Origin: Posidonia oceanica
Taxonomy: Eukaryota > Streptophyta > Magnoliopsida > Alismatales > Posidoniaceae
Reading direction: 5' to 3'
NCBI GenBank assembly: GCA_037176725.1
Contig: JAZBRS010000050.1
Coordinates: 11,178,001-11,242,000, forward strand
DNA: 64,000 nt
The notes under the pieces are model-generated. The model saw only the letters and a list, made by a program, of their open reading frames with translations, had not been told where the DNA came from and searched no databases. The translations under genes were made by a program, and so were the position numbers. This document shows positions 31,062 through 43,849 of the stretch, in pieces (within the stretch, counting starts at the first letter, position 1; every line of letters begins with the position of its first letter).

Positions 31062-32377
31062 TGCTGACCGAGAGCGAGTCAAAACGGGGCTGCGACGAGG
31101 GGAAAGGGGACGGGCTCTACGAGGAGCTATGCTCGCAAAGACGAGTAGCCCAGAAAAAGGATGGTCGAGCGCAAATGTCTCAGCAGAGATGTCAGCAAAG
31201 GAGAGACCCGAGCTCCAGCTAAGGAGATCGCCTACTGAACTCTGTTAAAGGCACAATGGGAAACTAGGGTTAGAAAAGAAAGAGATGCAAAATGCATTAA
31301 GTTATGGCATGAATGTCATGTATGCTTTCTAGTATGCCCCCCTCACCTAACTAGTGTTTCCTAGCAAGGTTGTCTACTCCGGGTATCCCTGGGTGTACGG
31401 GTCACCGACTCAAGTCAGAAAAGTAGGCTCCCTGTCTAACTCCCGGCCCAAAGCTCAGGTAATGACAGGGTGGTGCGTTGGTGGCCTCTACCCCGCCAAA
31501 GCGTGGGTGGTACCCTCCACTAACACCGACACGACCCCGGATAAGGGGGGACAGACCGACTGACTCACACCATGCCAAAGCATCGGGGTGAGAAGCCGGA
31601 ACCGTCCTTCGCAGACTAGTAGGTGGACTCAGAGGAGAAGAACGCATGCCCTATATGATGCTTATGCAAATGATTAAAGTCTTTTATCTTGCGCATTTTA
31701 TTAACCAAAAGGGAGTGAAGGATTGTTCAGAGTCTCTAGTTGCCCCTAGGAATTCTTTTACTTGCATTTTTTAGTTAACCATGGGGAGAACAGACAAGTT
31801 TCTACTATCCTAAGCATGGCAAGTGCGAAAGGGAAGAAAATCAATCAAGCATGGCAAGCAAACAATCATACAACACAACAAAAGGCAAGTGCATGGCATG
31901 TGCAAGTGTTTGTGAGCATAATGGTGAAGAAAAACATTCATCAAGTCAAAAGGCATGTATGCAAGGTATGTGCGTGCGTAGTGACATAGCAAAGGTGTAA
32001 AAGAAGCATTCAGCATTCAAAAAGCATGTATTATTACCAAACAAGTATGTAGACATGCAATGTGTGAGAATTAAAGCAATAATAAGCAAGTAAGGCAAGG
32101 AAAATAAAGACAAGTAAGCTGTAAAGGAAGTAAGAGCATAAGCAAGACAACAAGTAAATAAACAAGCACAGAAGCAAAGCCAAGTAAAAGAGAGCGCAAA
32201 CCGAGACAAAAGAGGTGCAAAACCTGAACAGAGTAGCCATGAAGCGACTCGCTAGGTGTTTGCACAGAAAAGCGAGCAAAACAGACAAAGGAAACACAAA
32301 GGCAGACAGAGACACAAAGGCAAACAAAAACGCAAAGCAAGCGAACGAAAGCGGAGGCGAAAGCCGGAGTCTAGTAT
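31062..32377 (-). other. E3 untranslated leader
   Basis: About 1.3 kb between PBS and gag. The block 31320-31690 is conserved with the E2 leader. The gag frame stays open upstream of the ATG to about 31232, next to an acceptor-like CCTTTAACAGAG (minus strand), so a spliced RNA might add N-terminal residues. A Cys/Phe/Leu-rich open frame near 31950-32450 is low-complexity and unlikely to be real. Confidence 0.55.
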
Positions 32378-32395
32378 CCCCAGCGGAGTCGCCAC
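32378..32395 (-). promoter_or_regulatory. E3 primer binding site
   Basis: On the minus strand GTGGCGACTCCGCTGGGG follows the LTR end CTACA directly. It differs from the E2 site at two positions. It fixes the orientation of E3 and identifies 32396-36401 as its 5' LTR. Confidence 0.87.
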
Positions 32396-33075
32396 TGTAG
32401 TAATCCCGGTGTTCGGATCGTCCATGCACGATGCCAAAGCTCGCGTGCACCGATCGGAATCAGGCTCACTATAAGCGGCTATGTCCGAGAAGGAAGACCT
32501 AACTCGAAAACGTTTAAAAGGGGAAAAAAAGGGAAAGAAAAGATAAGACAAAATCGGAGTCGCCACCAAGTCTATTAAATCGGAAGACGAGGAAAACCGG
32601 GGAAATGCGTGAATAACCACGCAAAACCAAGCAAAAGATGCAAAGCAAAGCAATGCAAAAGAAATAAGATGCAAATGAATGCAAATGAGGTGACTCGTGC
32701 CTAGGACAAGGGCAATACGGTCATTGCGGGCCAAGAGAGGGTAAGGACTCCTGTTACGCGCGGGGAAGGTGTTAGGCACCCCCGACACGCCCGAGAATCG
32801 GTCTTTCTAGGCTTACGCTCGCATATGCAGGGAAATGCGGACTTTGAATGCCTAAGTGCCAATGAATGCCTGTCTAAATGCTCAAAGGTGTACTCTAAGT
32901 GATGAAAGACGGTGCAAGGAAGTAAACGTGCAACCTAAGCGCTCAGCAACGCTGTCTGTGTTCCGAACCGGGCGAAACCTGGCTCGTGAGAACTCCGGAC
33001 AGTAAGCATCATCGCCCTACATGCAAATGCGGGCGATAAAACAAAACAGCGAGAAAACCATGCAATGCAGTCGAC

Positions 33076-33910
33076 GTGCAAGGGAAAAACGGCGTAAAAC
33101 AGTGCGAGGAACGAAACAAGAATGCGAAAAGATGCGAGAACAAGGTTGACATGCAAAACGATGCGAGAAATGGAACAAGAACGCAAAATCGTGCAAGGAA
33201 ACGAAAGAAGGGCACAAAACTAGGCAAGAAAACGCCAGGGTACGTAAGACGAGACGAGAAAACTAAAGGGCACACAAAACGGTGCAAGACAAAGAAGCGG
33301 CGCGCAAAACGGAGCGAGAAAACTGCAAAACGAGGCGAAAAAACTAAAGGGCACGCAAAACGGTACAGGACAAAGAGGCGGCGTGCAAAACGGAGCGAGA
33401 AAACATAAAGGCACGCAAAACGGAGCGGAAAAACTAAAGGGCACGTAAAACGGTGCAAGACAAAGAAGCGACGCGCAAAACGGAGCGGGAAAACTCAAAA
33501 ACGCGCAAAACGAGGCGAAGAAACTAAAGGGCACGCAAAACGGTGCAAGACAAAGAAGCGGCGCGCAAAACGGAGCGAGAAAACTCGAAAACACGCAAAA
33601 CGGGGCGAAAAAACTGAAGGGCACGCAAAACGGTGCAAGACAAAGAAGCGGCGCGCAAAACGGAGCGAGGAAACATGGAAACATGCAAAACGGAGCGGAA
33701 AAACTAAAGGGCGCGCAAAACGGTGCAAGACAGAGAAGCGGCACGCAAAACGGGGCGAGGAAACTTGAAAGTACGCAAAACGAGGCAAAAGAACTAAAGG
33801 GCACGCAAAACGGTGCGAGACAAAGAAGCGGCGCGCAAAACGAAGTGAGAAAACTTGAAGACACGCAAAACGGGGCGAGAAAACTAAAGGACACGCAAAA
33901 CGGTGCAAAT
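33076..33910 (-). repeat. 30/90-bp satellite, E3 5' LTR
   Basis: Same higher-order organisation as 15181-16375. The coordinate offset to the 3' LTR is 17,895 before the array and 17,535 after it, so this copy has exactly four fewer 90-bp units. Confidence 0.95.
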
Positions 33911-33950
33911 GGCATGCAAATGAATGCAGTGCAGGGGTTCAGGAAGATAT

Positions 33951-33993
33951 ACCTGGAGATCTGGGAGTCCGATCGGAGATCTGCTTGGTCCAT
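33951..33993 (-). promoter_or_regulatory. Conserved ATG-to-splice-donor segment, E3 5' LTR
   Basis: ATG at 33993, 41 nt, then donor GT at 33952-33951, as in the 3' LTR. Being in the 5' LTR, this is the copy that would be transcribed into the 5' end of the genomic RNA. Confidence 0.6.
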
Positions 33994-36401
33994 GCTGAAG
34001 AGCGCTTCGCTGCGGTCGCCTGGGCAGCTTACTTGAGGAGATCCGACGGTCGGATTGAAAGATATCGCAGCTTCGGAGCGGAAGGGCCAGAACAGGAGAG
34101 AAGAACGGATCTAGGTGTTCAGGAGGTCCTAGGGGTGTGCTGAAGGTCCTCCCAAGTGAAGGGGAGTTAAAAGTGCTTAGTGTATGCGAAGGGGAGCTAA
34201 AATGCAAGATTAAAAGAATGCAGAATGCATGCAAAGCCAGAAAAGACAAGAAAAAACCATTTGGAAAGAACAGGGGTTCAAAAGCATTTTTGAAGAAAGA
34301 AAGGGGCCAAAATGCAAATTTTCCAGAAAACAGGAGTTCTAGGGAGTCCGGGAATGCAAGTGGAGGGCCTACATGCAATTTTTACAAGCATAGGAGTTAA
34401 AATGCAACTTAGGGGCAAAACAGTCTTTTTACATGGTTTTTGAAAGATGCAAGGCTCTCTGTGTGATTTTTAAATCATGCAGGGTCTGAAAATGCAATTT
34501 TATATGGAAAATATGCTCTGACATCACTGACCATGGACTGAAATGCAATTTTTGGAAAAAACAGGGGTAAAGATGCAATGTAATAAGTAAAAATGCATGC
34601 CACAAGGTTACTGTCCATTTAAAATGGACCTATGTGCAAATATGCAAAGCTAGAAGGTAAGAAATGCAATGCAGTATGCAAAATGGAAAAATAAAGGCTA
34701 AGTTCCTACAGTGCAGTGGACTAAGATGCAAAAACAGAAAGCAAAAGGGACCCAGAATGCAATTTAATAGGGCAAAGTTGATGCATTAAATCTAATTAAA
34801 CTACTGCAGGACTTAAGTGCAAAAATAAAAAACAGAGGGACTGAAATCAAACTTATTAATGAAGGAATGCACAGTAAATGGACCAGAATGCAAAAACAGG
34901 GAAACATAAACATTTTATGCAATTTAATATAGATTCAGTTCAAAAATCAGCTGATTTAATCAAATGAAGGACAAGAACGCAAAATAACAACAACTAAGAC
35001 CAGAAATGCAATTTAGGGCAAAATAGCTAAGCTAAGTAAAAAATTGCTACAGTGCAGACGCAGGCCGTCGGCCACTGTAGCAGTTGCTACCAGTGGCCGA
35101 CAAAGGGGGCAGGAGGGCGCTCCGGGGAGGTAGCTCGGCGGGCGAGCTTCACCAGGCCCTGGCGGAGCTCGGGCGAGGTCCGGCGAGCGGCGACGCTGCC
35201 TGGAGCGGAGCTGGGGAGCCACCGGAGGTCTGAGTCTGATCGGAGGCCAGGAGGACGACCGGAGCGTCGCCGACGCGAACTGAAGGCTGGGCTGTATCTC
35301 TGAGGTCAGTGCGGAGCTAGGACGACCAACGGGAGGTCGTTCTGCAGCTCGGCGCGACGGGACGAGCATCGAGCTCGTCGGGGAAGAAGGTCAGCGACGG
35401 CGCTGACCTCGCGAACGCGGCTGCAGAACCCCTTTTCGAGGGGTGGAAAAGCAAGAGGGGAGGATGAGGAGGCTGAAGGAGGAGACGGTTACCAGTTTCC
35501 GCGTCTGAGACGTCCTCCCGACGCAGGTGGTTCCAGAAGCCGCCGGCGGAGTTCGTCCGGTGAGGGGAAGCGCTGTCCGCCGCTCGCGAGGGCTGGAATC
35601 GCCTCCAAGCGACTCTCCGGAGCTTCCTGGATGGCTGGACGCAAGCTTCGAAGATCGGAGGAAGATTCGGCGAAATTGGGTGCACTGCTGGTCGTCTGAG
35701 GTGGGGGGAGGTGCCTGTTGCCCTCTGGATCGAGCGGGGGCTTCCGGTGGGCAGCTGGGACTTCAGTGATGGGTTCTGGATGGTCAAGATGGGTCTGTGG
35801 GTGCTGTTTGCTGGTTGGGCGATCCTCCGGTCAGAGGGGAAGGCAACTGTTTGTGGTGCTAGATTTCGTCTGTGAGGGGAGCTGGAGGTGAAGCAAAGCG
35901 GGGTTGGAGAGGTAGTGTCTCAGTGAGTAACGGGGCAGAGTTTGGGGAGGAAAGGTGGTCTGTGGCGCTGGGAATTTCGGAAGGGAAGGGCGGTGGGTTC
36001 CGGTCGGATTTCAGGCGTTTGGGGGTGAAGTGCTGGGTTCGTTCTCTGTGTGGAATGGTGGGTTAGGTTGCAGGGAGCTTCGGCGAGGTTGGGGGGTGAA
36101 TTCTGGGCTGTTCTTGGGGTGTTTCGGGCTTTGGTTTGCTGTGGAAAGAAGAACGGAAGGTCGGGTGTTTTCTGGTGGGTTTCAGAGGAAGAACGGTGCT
36201 CTCTCTCGCTGGGAATTGCTCTGGAATCCCTCTCCTCTCTTCCGGGATCAACCTTGGTCTTTTCTCCTCTCCTTTCTCCCTGAAACGCACTCTGATTTCC
36301 CTTCCTTTTTCGCTCTGAGTCCTGACCACCCCTCCCTTAGCTTTGCAGGTCTGCGACCAATGAATGCTGCGGAGAGGCGATGGCAGGAGCAAGGACGACG
36401 C

Positions 36402-39400
36402 TCGGGGAGTACGTCGGCCGCTGGCACACTCTTGCCTCACAAGTTCGAGACAGACCCTCTGACGAGGAGTCTATTGAAATCGTTATCAAAGGGGCGCAGC
36501 CATCTCTTGAAGCTCTGCTTAGCATCCAACCAGTCACTACTTTTGCAGCACTCATCAGAGCCAGAGCACGCGTGGAGAGTTCTTTGCGGAGTGGCAACTT
36601 CCCGACTCTCTCTGCGTTCGCTAAGTAGGCCGCGATTAGCAGTAACAGTGCCAACAGCTACACCTCCAACAACAACAACAGTGGTAGCAGCAACAACCGT
36701 CCCAAGAAGAAGGATTCGCTGAAAACCGCTGTTGCATTCGTCGACTCTCCTGCTGTGCCTGTTCACTTGCCATCCCGGCCTGCCCCAGCTCAGATGGTGT
36801 ATGATCCCGCACCTAGGAATCCACCTACACCACAGATCACAACCACCGCTAGACCGGTCTACCCTGCCGCACCGGTTCAGCAAGGCTCATACCAGAGGCA
36901 AAGAAGGCCACCCATTGAGAAGCGGAAATTCGCCCCACTGGTGGAACCGCTCACGGTCATCTTGCCAAAGGTTGCATCGCTCCTGAAGTTCCCAGATGTT
37001 CGTCCGCCCCCAAATCCGTTGCCGCATTGGTTTAAGGCGAACCTCTTCTGCAATTTCCATCGAAGCGTCGGGCATTCGACGGACAATTGCTACTCCCTGC
37101 GGAACGCTATTCAGGACTTAATCGAATCGAGAACGATTGTGATTGACACGCACGAGGCATCCACTCAAGCACACACACATGCATCTGCACATTTAGCTGT
37201 TCCTCCTCATTCTGGCATCATACACCAACCCTTACCGGAGCACACTTATTTGGCAGGGGCTGGAACCTCAGGCATTCACTCTGTCTTCCCTTCTGCGCCT
37301 ACTACCTCTGTGGTAAACCCTTCTGATCTTATTTCTGGTATTTCTGAGTCTTTCCCTGTTAATCTCTATCTCGCAGCAGTTGCCGGCTCTGAGTTGGGAG
37401 TTCACATGATCCGACCGCGTGCCAGGTCGGAGTGCTCCTCCGCACCCCCTGCTGTGCTTCCTCAGGCTCAACCCCCTGTACACCTCCTAGCTAGGGCCCA
37501 GCCTAGATCCCCTGTCCACCTCTTAGGGCGACCTCAGCTAGGATCCCCTGTACACCTTCTAGGCAGACCTCAACCTGCCCCAGCCTTCCCACCCCAACAA
37601 CCATACCCTCTAGGTAGACCTCAATACCTAGTAGGTCCCCCTGTAACCCCTCCTGTGCTCGCAGCACGTGCTCCGGTGGTTATTGATTTAACCCTGGACA
37701 CCCATCGCGTCCCTTACAGCTACGCCACGGAAATGTGCACGGAAGTAACGCAATTGGGGAGGGTCTACAGGCGCCCAGCACCGGCAATTAGGCCAAATCA
37801 CCCTGAACCTGCTATGCCCCCACCCTCTAACCAACCCATAGCAGACCCAGCCTCGAATCAACCCGTAGCAAGCCAAACCCCTGCCCAGCCTGTAGCGGCC
37901 CAACCTCCTGCCACTACCCCTTTAGAGCTTGCCAAAACAACCCCTCCTGTTGCAAAAAAGAACCAACCCAAGGCAGACATAACCTCCCAACTTAAGAAGG
38001 TCAAAGCTGACATTTCCATTTGGGACCTAATCCACACCTCTGCCGAACACCGTGAGGCTTTTGTTCGCATGTTCCAGGTTGCCCGTGTGTCCCAGTCTAT
38101 TGAGCCTTCAGCCTTGGAGAGCATGGTAGGGATGATTGTGGAGCCCCAGGTCATCTCTTTTACAAGTGATGAGCTGCCTTCGGCGGGGATTAATCACAAT
38201 CAACCCCTGTTCGTCACGGTTCAGTTCAAAAACTTTCGCATTCCCCTAACACTGGTTGATAACGGGTCAGGCCTTAACGTCTGCCCCTTGCGTACTGCAA
38301 CCAAGCTCGGATTCAAAGCTGAGGACATCACGCCAGCCGTGAAGGGAATGACAGCTTTTGACAACACCCACCATTACGCTCTGGGGATCCTAATTATTCC
38401 TCTTGCTATTGGCCCGGTCGTTTTCGATATAGAATTCTATGTCATCGACTTGAAGCCGAATTTCAATCTTCTGCTTGGGCACCCTTGGCTCCACAAGCAT
38501 CAGGTCCTTCCCTCGACCCTCCATCGGATGATAAAGTACCGTCGCGGTGATGATGTCATTGTCGTCATGGCGGAGAACTTTGAGAAGGAGCAGATCGAGG
38601 CAGTCTCCCCCGTGTCTTCACAAGCTATCCCGTTTGACCCCGAGACTTCCGAAGCCTTGTATCGTGTTAACTGGTGCGAGCCAGTTAACTTCATTCCTGA
38701 TCTTGAGCGTGCCAACTCCTTGGCCGTTCACAACAACCCTTTCCGAATGGTCGAGAATGTATGTCACAGGTGGGGTTACATAAAGGGTACACTGCTTGGG
38801 CGTCACGGCCAGGGGATCGCAGAGCCGATCATAGCGGTGGAGCGGAGGAAATCTGAAGGCCTCGGTTACGTGCCGAAGCCCAACGAAGATCATTACCTTC
38901 AGCTCAAGGATCAAGAACCAGCCATCCCCAGAGACCTCACTAACTTCACCAGTACGGGAGTTCTGGGATCAACTGATGATCAAGTCGCAGTACCGGCAGA
39001 AGACTGGGTCTGCATTGAGGACTACTACTTGGATGAGGAGCAGTCTGGTGCAGTAGAGGCAGTCCCAACTGGCAGCAAGACTCTGATCAGCACAGAGGCA
39101 CCACGGTCAGTTTGTTCGACCCTCCCTCCAGCAGATACAGCTGACAATTCAGCAGGCCCTGTGGTAGAATTGACAAGCTCTAATATTCTTGCAGCCACAT
39201 CCGCATTACAAGCACAGGCAGCAGCGGCAGCACAGAAGTCAGAGACACTCCTTCGGGCAGAATCAGGCAGGCTACCTGCGGTCGCAGTCGCATTAGTACC
39301 GCTGTCACTCTCTCTGGAGGGACAGTCAGTCAATTCAGCCAGCAGCGTGACTCGGCCCACTTCAGCAACCACATCACCGAGAATGCAGCCAGCACAGTCT

Positions 39401-40567
39401 GCCTCGCATCCTCCTGCCGCAAAACAGCAACTCTCATGACAGGACCCCATGGCGTCAGAGGCCGCACTCTCACCGTCACCACAAGTTGTAGAGGACCAGT
39501 TGAGCATCATAGTCCCCCGGCCCTTGAGCCCTCAGAAGAGCACCTCTGCCTGCCCTCTAACTCTAGCGGTGACCCTGGCAGCGTACCCATCTGTGGCCTC
39601 ACTGATCAGTCTGTTTGGATCTCCCACGCCAAAGTTGCCGCTATCAGGCGCGCCCGTGAGCCAGACCATGCAAATCCCAAGGGTAGCGATCCGTCTTGCA
39701 GCCAGGCCAGTGCCGCAGGCCCCCGACGCCTACTACGTCGACTCACCCTCAGACGAGGAGGAAGGAGTGGCGATAGAAGCCCAGGTCGATTCATGGATGT
39801 CCGACTTAGAGCTACTTTATCAAGAACAACTCAAGTCGATAGCAGAAGACCTAGTAGAGCACCAAGCTGCAGAAAGGAAAGGGAAAGTCGTGGCTACGGA
39901 CCCTCCTCTGCGAGAAGACCGTGCCTCTATCATGGTCCTGGAAGAAGACTCAGCAGTATTGGACTCCCCTAGACCAGATGAGCTCATCACTCAGCAACCA
40001 GAAGGCGGGTCTAGGTGGTTTGTGCAACACATGCCTCACTTAGGCAGTGTAGCAAGCAGCAGTACCCAGATCAGCCGCCAGTCCGGCATACTCTCCATGA
40101 GCACATTAGAAGAATCAGAGGAGGAAGCACTAGTAGTTCAAGCGGCAGCAGTAACAGAGTAGAAGGCAGAATCAGTAACAGAATCATCAACAGCCTTAGT
40201 AGCAAAGCCATCAGCAGTATCAGTGGCAGAATCAGCAAGACCCTCAGCAGTATCAGCAGAGCTTTCAACAGAATCAGTCAGGCCAGAGCAGATAGAGGAA
40301 GTTACCAGGACGAAGGTCGCGCACCGAGGCTACAAGAATACTCGAATAAGCGTGACCATCCTGAAGCGTCACAAGGCCAAGCAGCGGAACATATACACTC
40401 TTTCGACATCACAAATCCTTCTTTTGAGAAAGAGATCCTCTCAGAACTTATTGCTTACGGAGAGGAGGACGATACGGGCGAGGGTGAGATTGACGAACCA
40501 TTACTCGAGTTCCGGCCCTACGACGATGATCCAGAAGGCCCCAACCTCCATGTTGAAGAAGAAATAG
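36402..40567 (+). pseudogene. E2 gag(C-part)-protease
   Basis: Resumes at GEYVGRWHTLASQVRDRP, so the capsid-like core is cut off. TAG 36626 replaces a Gln position, then the frame is open to TGA 39437 (Trp in E3) and on to TAG 40160 (Gln in E3). Domains: zinc-knuckle-like CNFHRSVGHSTDNC near 37050-37090, ADISIWDLIHTSAEHREAF (about 37975-38062), protease LVDNGSGLNVCP (about 38252-38287), G-patch-like WGYIKGTLLGRHGQG (about 38773-38817) and an acidic Ser/Gln-rich tail. All three stops are single transitions from the E3 codon. The final part overlaps the pol frame by about 0.2 kb, in the -1 direction. Confidence 0.88.
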
Positions 40568-43500
40568 AGGTTGTCAACATCGGCACAGCTGAGGAAGTCA
40601 GAGAAGTTCGTATCAGTGCCCAGCTGTCCTCCCAGGCTCGAGCAGAGTTCATCGCATTCTTGAAAGAATATGCGGATGTCTTCGCCTGGAGTTACGAAGA
40701 TATGGTTGGCCTTGACATAGAGATAGTGGTGCACAATCTGCCCTTGAACCCAGATGCCAAGCCAGTGAAGCAAGAAGCTAAGAAAATGGCGACCACAGTG
40801 GCTGCTCATGATCAAAGAAGAGATAATGAAGCAGCTCAGAGTCAACTTTCTGAAGGTCGTTCTCTATCCTGAGTGGCTGGCAAACATTGTACCTATGCCC
40901 AAGAAAGATGGCCGAGTCCGGATCTGCATCGACTATAGGGACCTAAATAAGGCGAGTCCCAAGGATGATTTCCCATTGCCTCACATTGACGTCCTAGTCG
41001 ACAATACAGCGGGCCACAAGATGCTCTCCTTCATGAACGGTTTTTCTAGGTATAATCAAATTAAAATGGCAGAAGAAGACATGGAAAAGACTTCATTCAT
41101 CACCCCTTGGGGAGTCTTCTGCTACCAAGTCATGCCGTTCGGACTGAAGAATGCTGGCACAACTTATCAAAGGGCCATGACTGCCTTGTTCCACGACCTC
41201 ATGCACCAAGAAGTGGAGGTCTACATAGACGACATGATTGCTAAAACCAGAGAGCTTGAAGACCATCTTGCCTGTCTAAAAAAGCTCTTTGACCGTCTAC
41301 GGAAGTACAAGCTGTGCCTGAACCCCAACAAGTGTGTATTTGGGGTGTCTTCTGGTAAACTGCTTGGCTACATTGTTAGCCAGAGGGGGATTGAGGTGGA
41401 CCCGATGAAAGCAAAAGCCATCGTGGATATGCCACCCCCTCGGACTGAAAAGGAGGTCAGAGGTCTGCTTGGGCATTTACAGTATATCAGTCGCTTCATT
41501 GCACAGCTTACGCCCATCTGTGAACCCATATTCAAGCTCCTGAAGAAGAATGCACAAATCGACTGGAGTGAGGAGTGTCAGACTGCATTTGCCAAGATCA
41601 AGCAGCTGTTGGTCAAGCCTCCTGTCCTGGTTCCTCCCACACCAGGGAGACCTTTGCTTCTCTACCTTTCTACTACGCAGCATTCCATGGGCGTCGTCTT
41701 GGGCCAACATGACGAATCTAGTAGAAAGGAGCGCGCCATCTATTACTTGAGCAAGAAGTTTAATGAATGCGAGACTAGGTACAGCACACTAGAGAAGACC
41801 TGCTTATCCCTTGTCTGGGCTGCACAAAAACTAAGGCACTATATGATGGCATACCCAGTTCAGCTCTTGTGCCAGCATGACCCCATCAAGTTTCTCTTTC
41901 AAAAGCCGGCCATGGTAGGCAGATGTGCTAAGTGGCAGGTGTTACTGTCTCAGTACGACATCACCTTTGTCACACAGAAATCCATAAAGGACCAGGCCAT
42001 GGCAGACCATCTTGCTGATCTCCCTCTACCTGAATACCAACCCCTCCAGACGCAATTTCCTGACGAGGACATCCTCTTTGCGATGGAGGACTCTGAGGAG
42101 AAAGATCCTGAAGAAAAAGAGGAATGGCAGCTCTACTTTGATGGCGCTGTCAACAAAAAGGGCCAAGGCATAGGCGCAGTGCTGACCACGCCCCAAGGAC
42201 AGATGATTCCTTTTGCGAGGAAGCTGACTTTCACCTGCACAAACAATGTAGCAGAATATGAAGCATGCATCCTGGGATTGAAAGTCGCCCTCGAGCATAA
42301 GGCGCAGAAGTTGCATGTGCACGGTGATGCCATGCTGGTGATTTCTCAAGTGAATGGCGACTGGAGGATGAAAGATCCAAAACTTGTGCCGTATCATGAA
42401 CACCTGCTGAGGCTGATGGAAGAATTTGGGAGCATCTACTTCACATATATGAACAGAGCGAAATACGCGTACGCAGACGCACTAGCAACTCTAGCATCCT
42501 GGCTCCGTATACCCGAAGACAGTACAGTAGATGTATCAGTTACCTGCATAGAGCAGCCTGTACATTGCATGAACATAGAAGAGGCAGATCCAGCAGAGGA
42601 GCAGCCCTGGTATCAAGACATAAAAACTTTCCTGGAGTCTGGCAGCTTTCCTCCTGATACTGCGGCAGCAGACAGGAGAACTCTGACGCGTCTGGCATCA
42701 AAGTATGTGTTGGGGGCTGGGTAGCTATACAGAAGATCATATAATCAGATGCTACTACGCTGCCTGCACAAATCGGAGGCTGACACGCTGATGCTTCAAG
42801 TGCATGCAGGGACCTGTGGCCCGCACATGAATGGCGTCCTCCTAGCCAAGAAGATCATGCTCCAAGGATATTTCTGGCAGACCATGGAAGTGGATTGCTG
42901 CCGGTTTGTGCGTAAATGCCACAACTGCCAGATCCATGGTAACTTCATCAGGGCCCCCCCACAACAACTGCATAACATGTCTTCGCTATGGCCTTTCTCC
43001 ACCTGGGGGATCGATGTCATTGGCGCCATCCACCCTGCTGCTTCAAATGGTCATCGCTACATCCTGGTAGCGATTGATTACTTTACTAAGTGGGTGGAAG
43101 CAACCTCTTATAAGACAGTCACCGCTGCGGCAATAGAAAAATTTATCAGGAACAATATCGTTGCCCGATATAGGGTCCCGCACTCTGTCATCTCTGATAA
43201 TGGCACAAATTTCATTGCCAAAAGGACCGAAGAATACCTGCAGAGTCTCAAGATCAAGCATCATAGATCCTCTCCCTATCGGCCACAGATGAATGGAGCA
43301 ATGGAGTCTGCAAACAAGAACATTGTTAAAATCCTGAAGAAGATGGCAGAAACCCACAGGGATTGGCATGATAAGCTCCCGTACGCGCTCTGGGTGTACA
43401 GGACATCAATTCGGACCTCGACGGGAGCCACCCCGTACTCTCTAGCGTACGGCATGGAAGCGGTATTACCTGTCGAAGTAGAGATCCCCTCACTACAGAT

Positions 43501-43849
43501 CCTACGAGAAGCTGAGTTGGAAGAGGCAGAATGAGTTGAAGACCGCTGCGTCTAACTGAATCTGCTTGATGAGCACAGACTACAAGCTATGCACAATGCT
43601 CACTGTTACCAGAAGCGGATGGCTAGAGCGTTCCTGAAGAAGGTCCAGCCCAGAAACTTTCAGCCAGGAGATCTCGTTCTGCGCGCCATTCATTTACCTG
43701 ACGGTCGAGGCAAATTCCGACCTAACTGGTGTGGCCCCTTTGTGGTTAAGCAGATCTTCTCAGGTGGCATTGTAACTCTTGAGGACATGGACCAGGTCGA
43801 GCAGTCCGAGCCGGTCAACGTGTGCTACCTCAAGAAGTACTATCAGTAG
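40340..43849 (+). pseudogene. E2 pol: RT, dual RNase H, integrase
   Basis: The pol frame starts with SFEKEILSELIAYGEED and reaches VFAWSYEDMVGLDIE. A one-base insertion near 40772 moves it to the frame of RT (YPEWLANIVPMPKKDG, PFGLKNAG), with catalytic YIDD at 41222-41233. The thumb and first RNase H end around 41960. The second RNase H (LYFDGAVNKKGQGIG) starts near 42130. TAG 42722 follows. The integrase has its zinc finger (HAGTCGPHMNG, CHNCQIH) and core triad Asp 43013, Asp 43196 and Glu 43304 (D-x35-E). Stops at 43532 (TGA) and about 43553 (TAA) precede the C-terminus ending at TAG 43847. No chromodomain is seen, as expected for Tat. It is defective but recognisable throughout. Confidence 0.9.

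Larger units (their letters stand above)
14501..36401 (-). mobile_element. E3: nested, pol-less Tat/Ogre retrotransposon with intact gag-pro
   Basis: On the minus strand, reading right to left: truncated 5' LTR (36401-32396), PBS 32395-32378, leader, gag-pro 31061-25920, a relic of the pol C-terminus (25927-25853), spacer, PMD ORF 24576-23299, hairpin arrays 22860-21080, polypurine tract about 20625-20610 and 3' LTR 20609-14501. LTR ends are TGTTGACACC and GGATTACTACA. ACCTT (14496-14500) is the candidate target repeat; the other side is deleted together with 1.73 kb of the 5' LTR and part of E2 gag. Outside the satellite its LTRs differ by only about 20 changes in about 3.3 kb by eye, so the insertion is recent compared with E1. 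Confidence 0.92.
32396..36401 (-). repeat. E3 5' LTR, truncated (first ~1.73 kb missing)
   Basis: Aligns with 14501-18883 of the 3' LTR. The satellite is 360 bp shorter and there is a ~15-bp deletion near 35805. Sequence identity stops at 36401, where E2 gag resumes (CTC|GGGGAGTAC, about 2 bp of microhomology). The missing part corresponds to 18884-20609 of the 3' LTR, which is the presumed U3 end. This copy therefore probably lost its upstream transcription signals. Confidence 0.92.
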
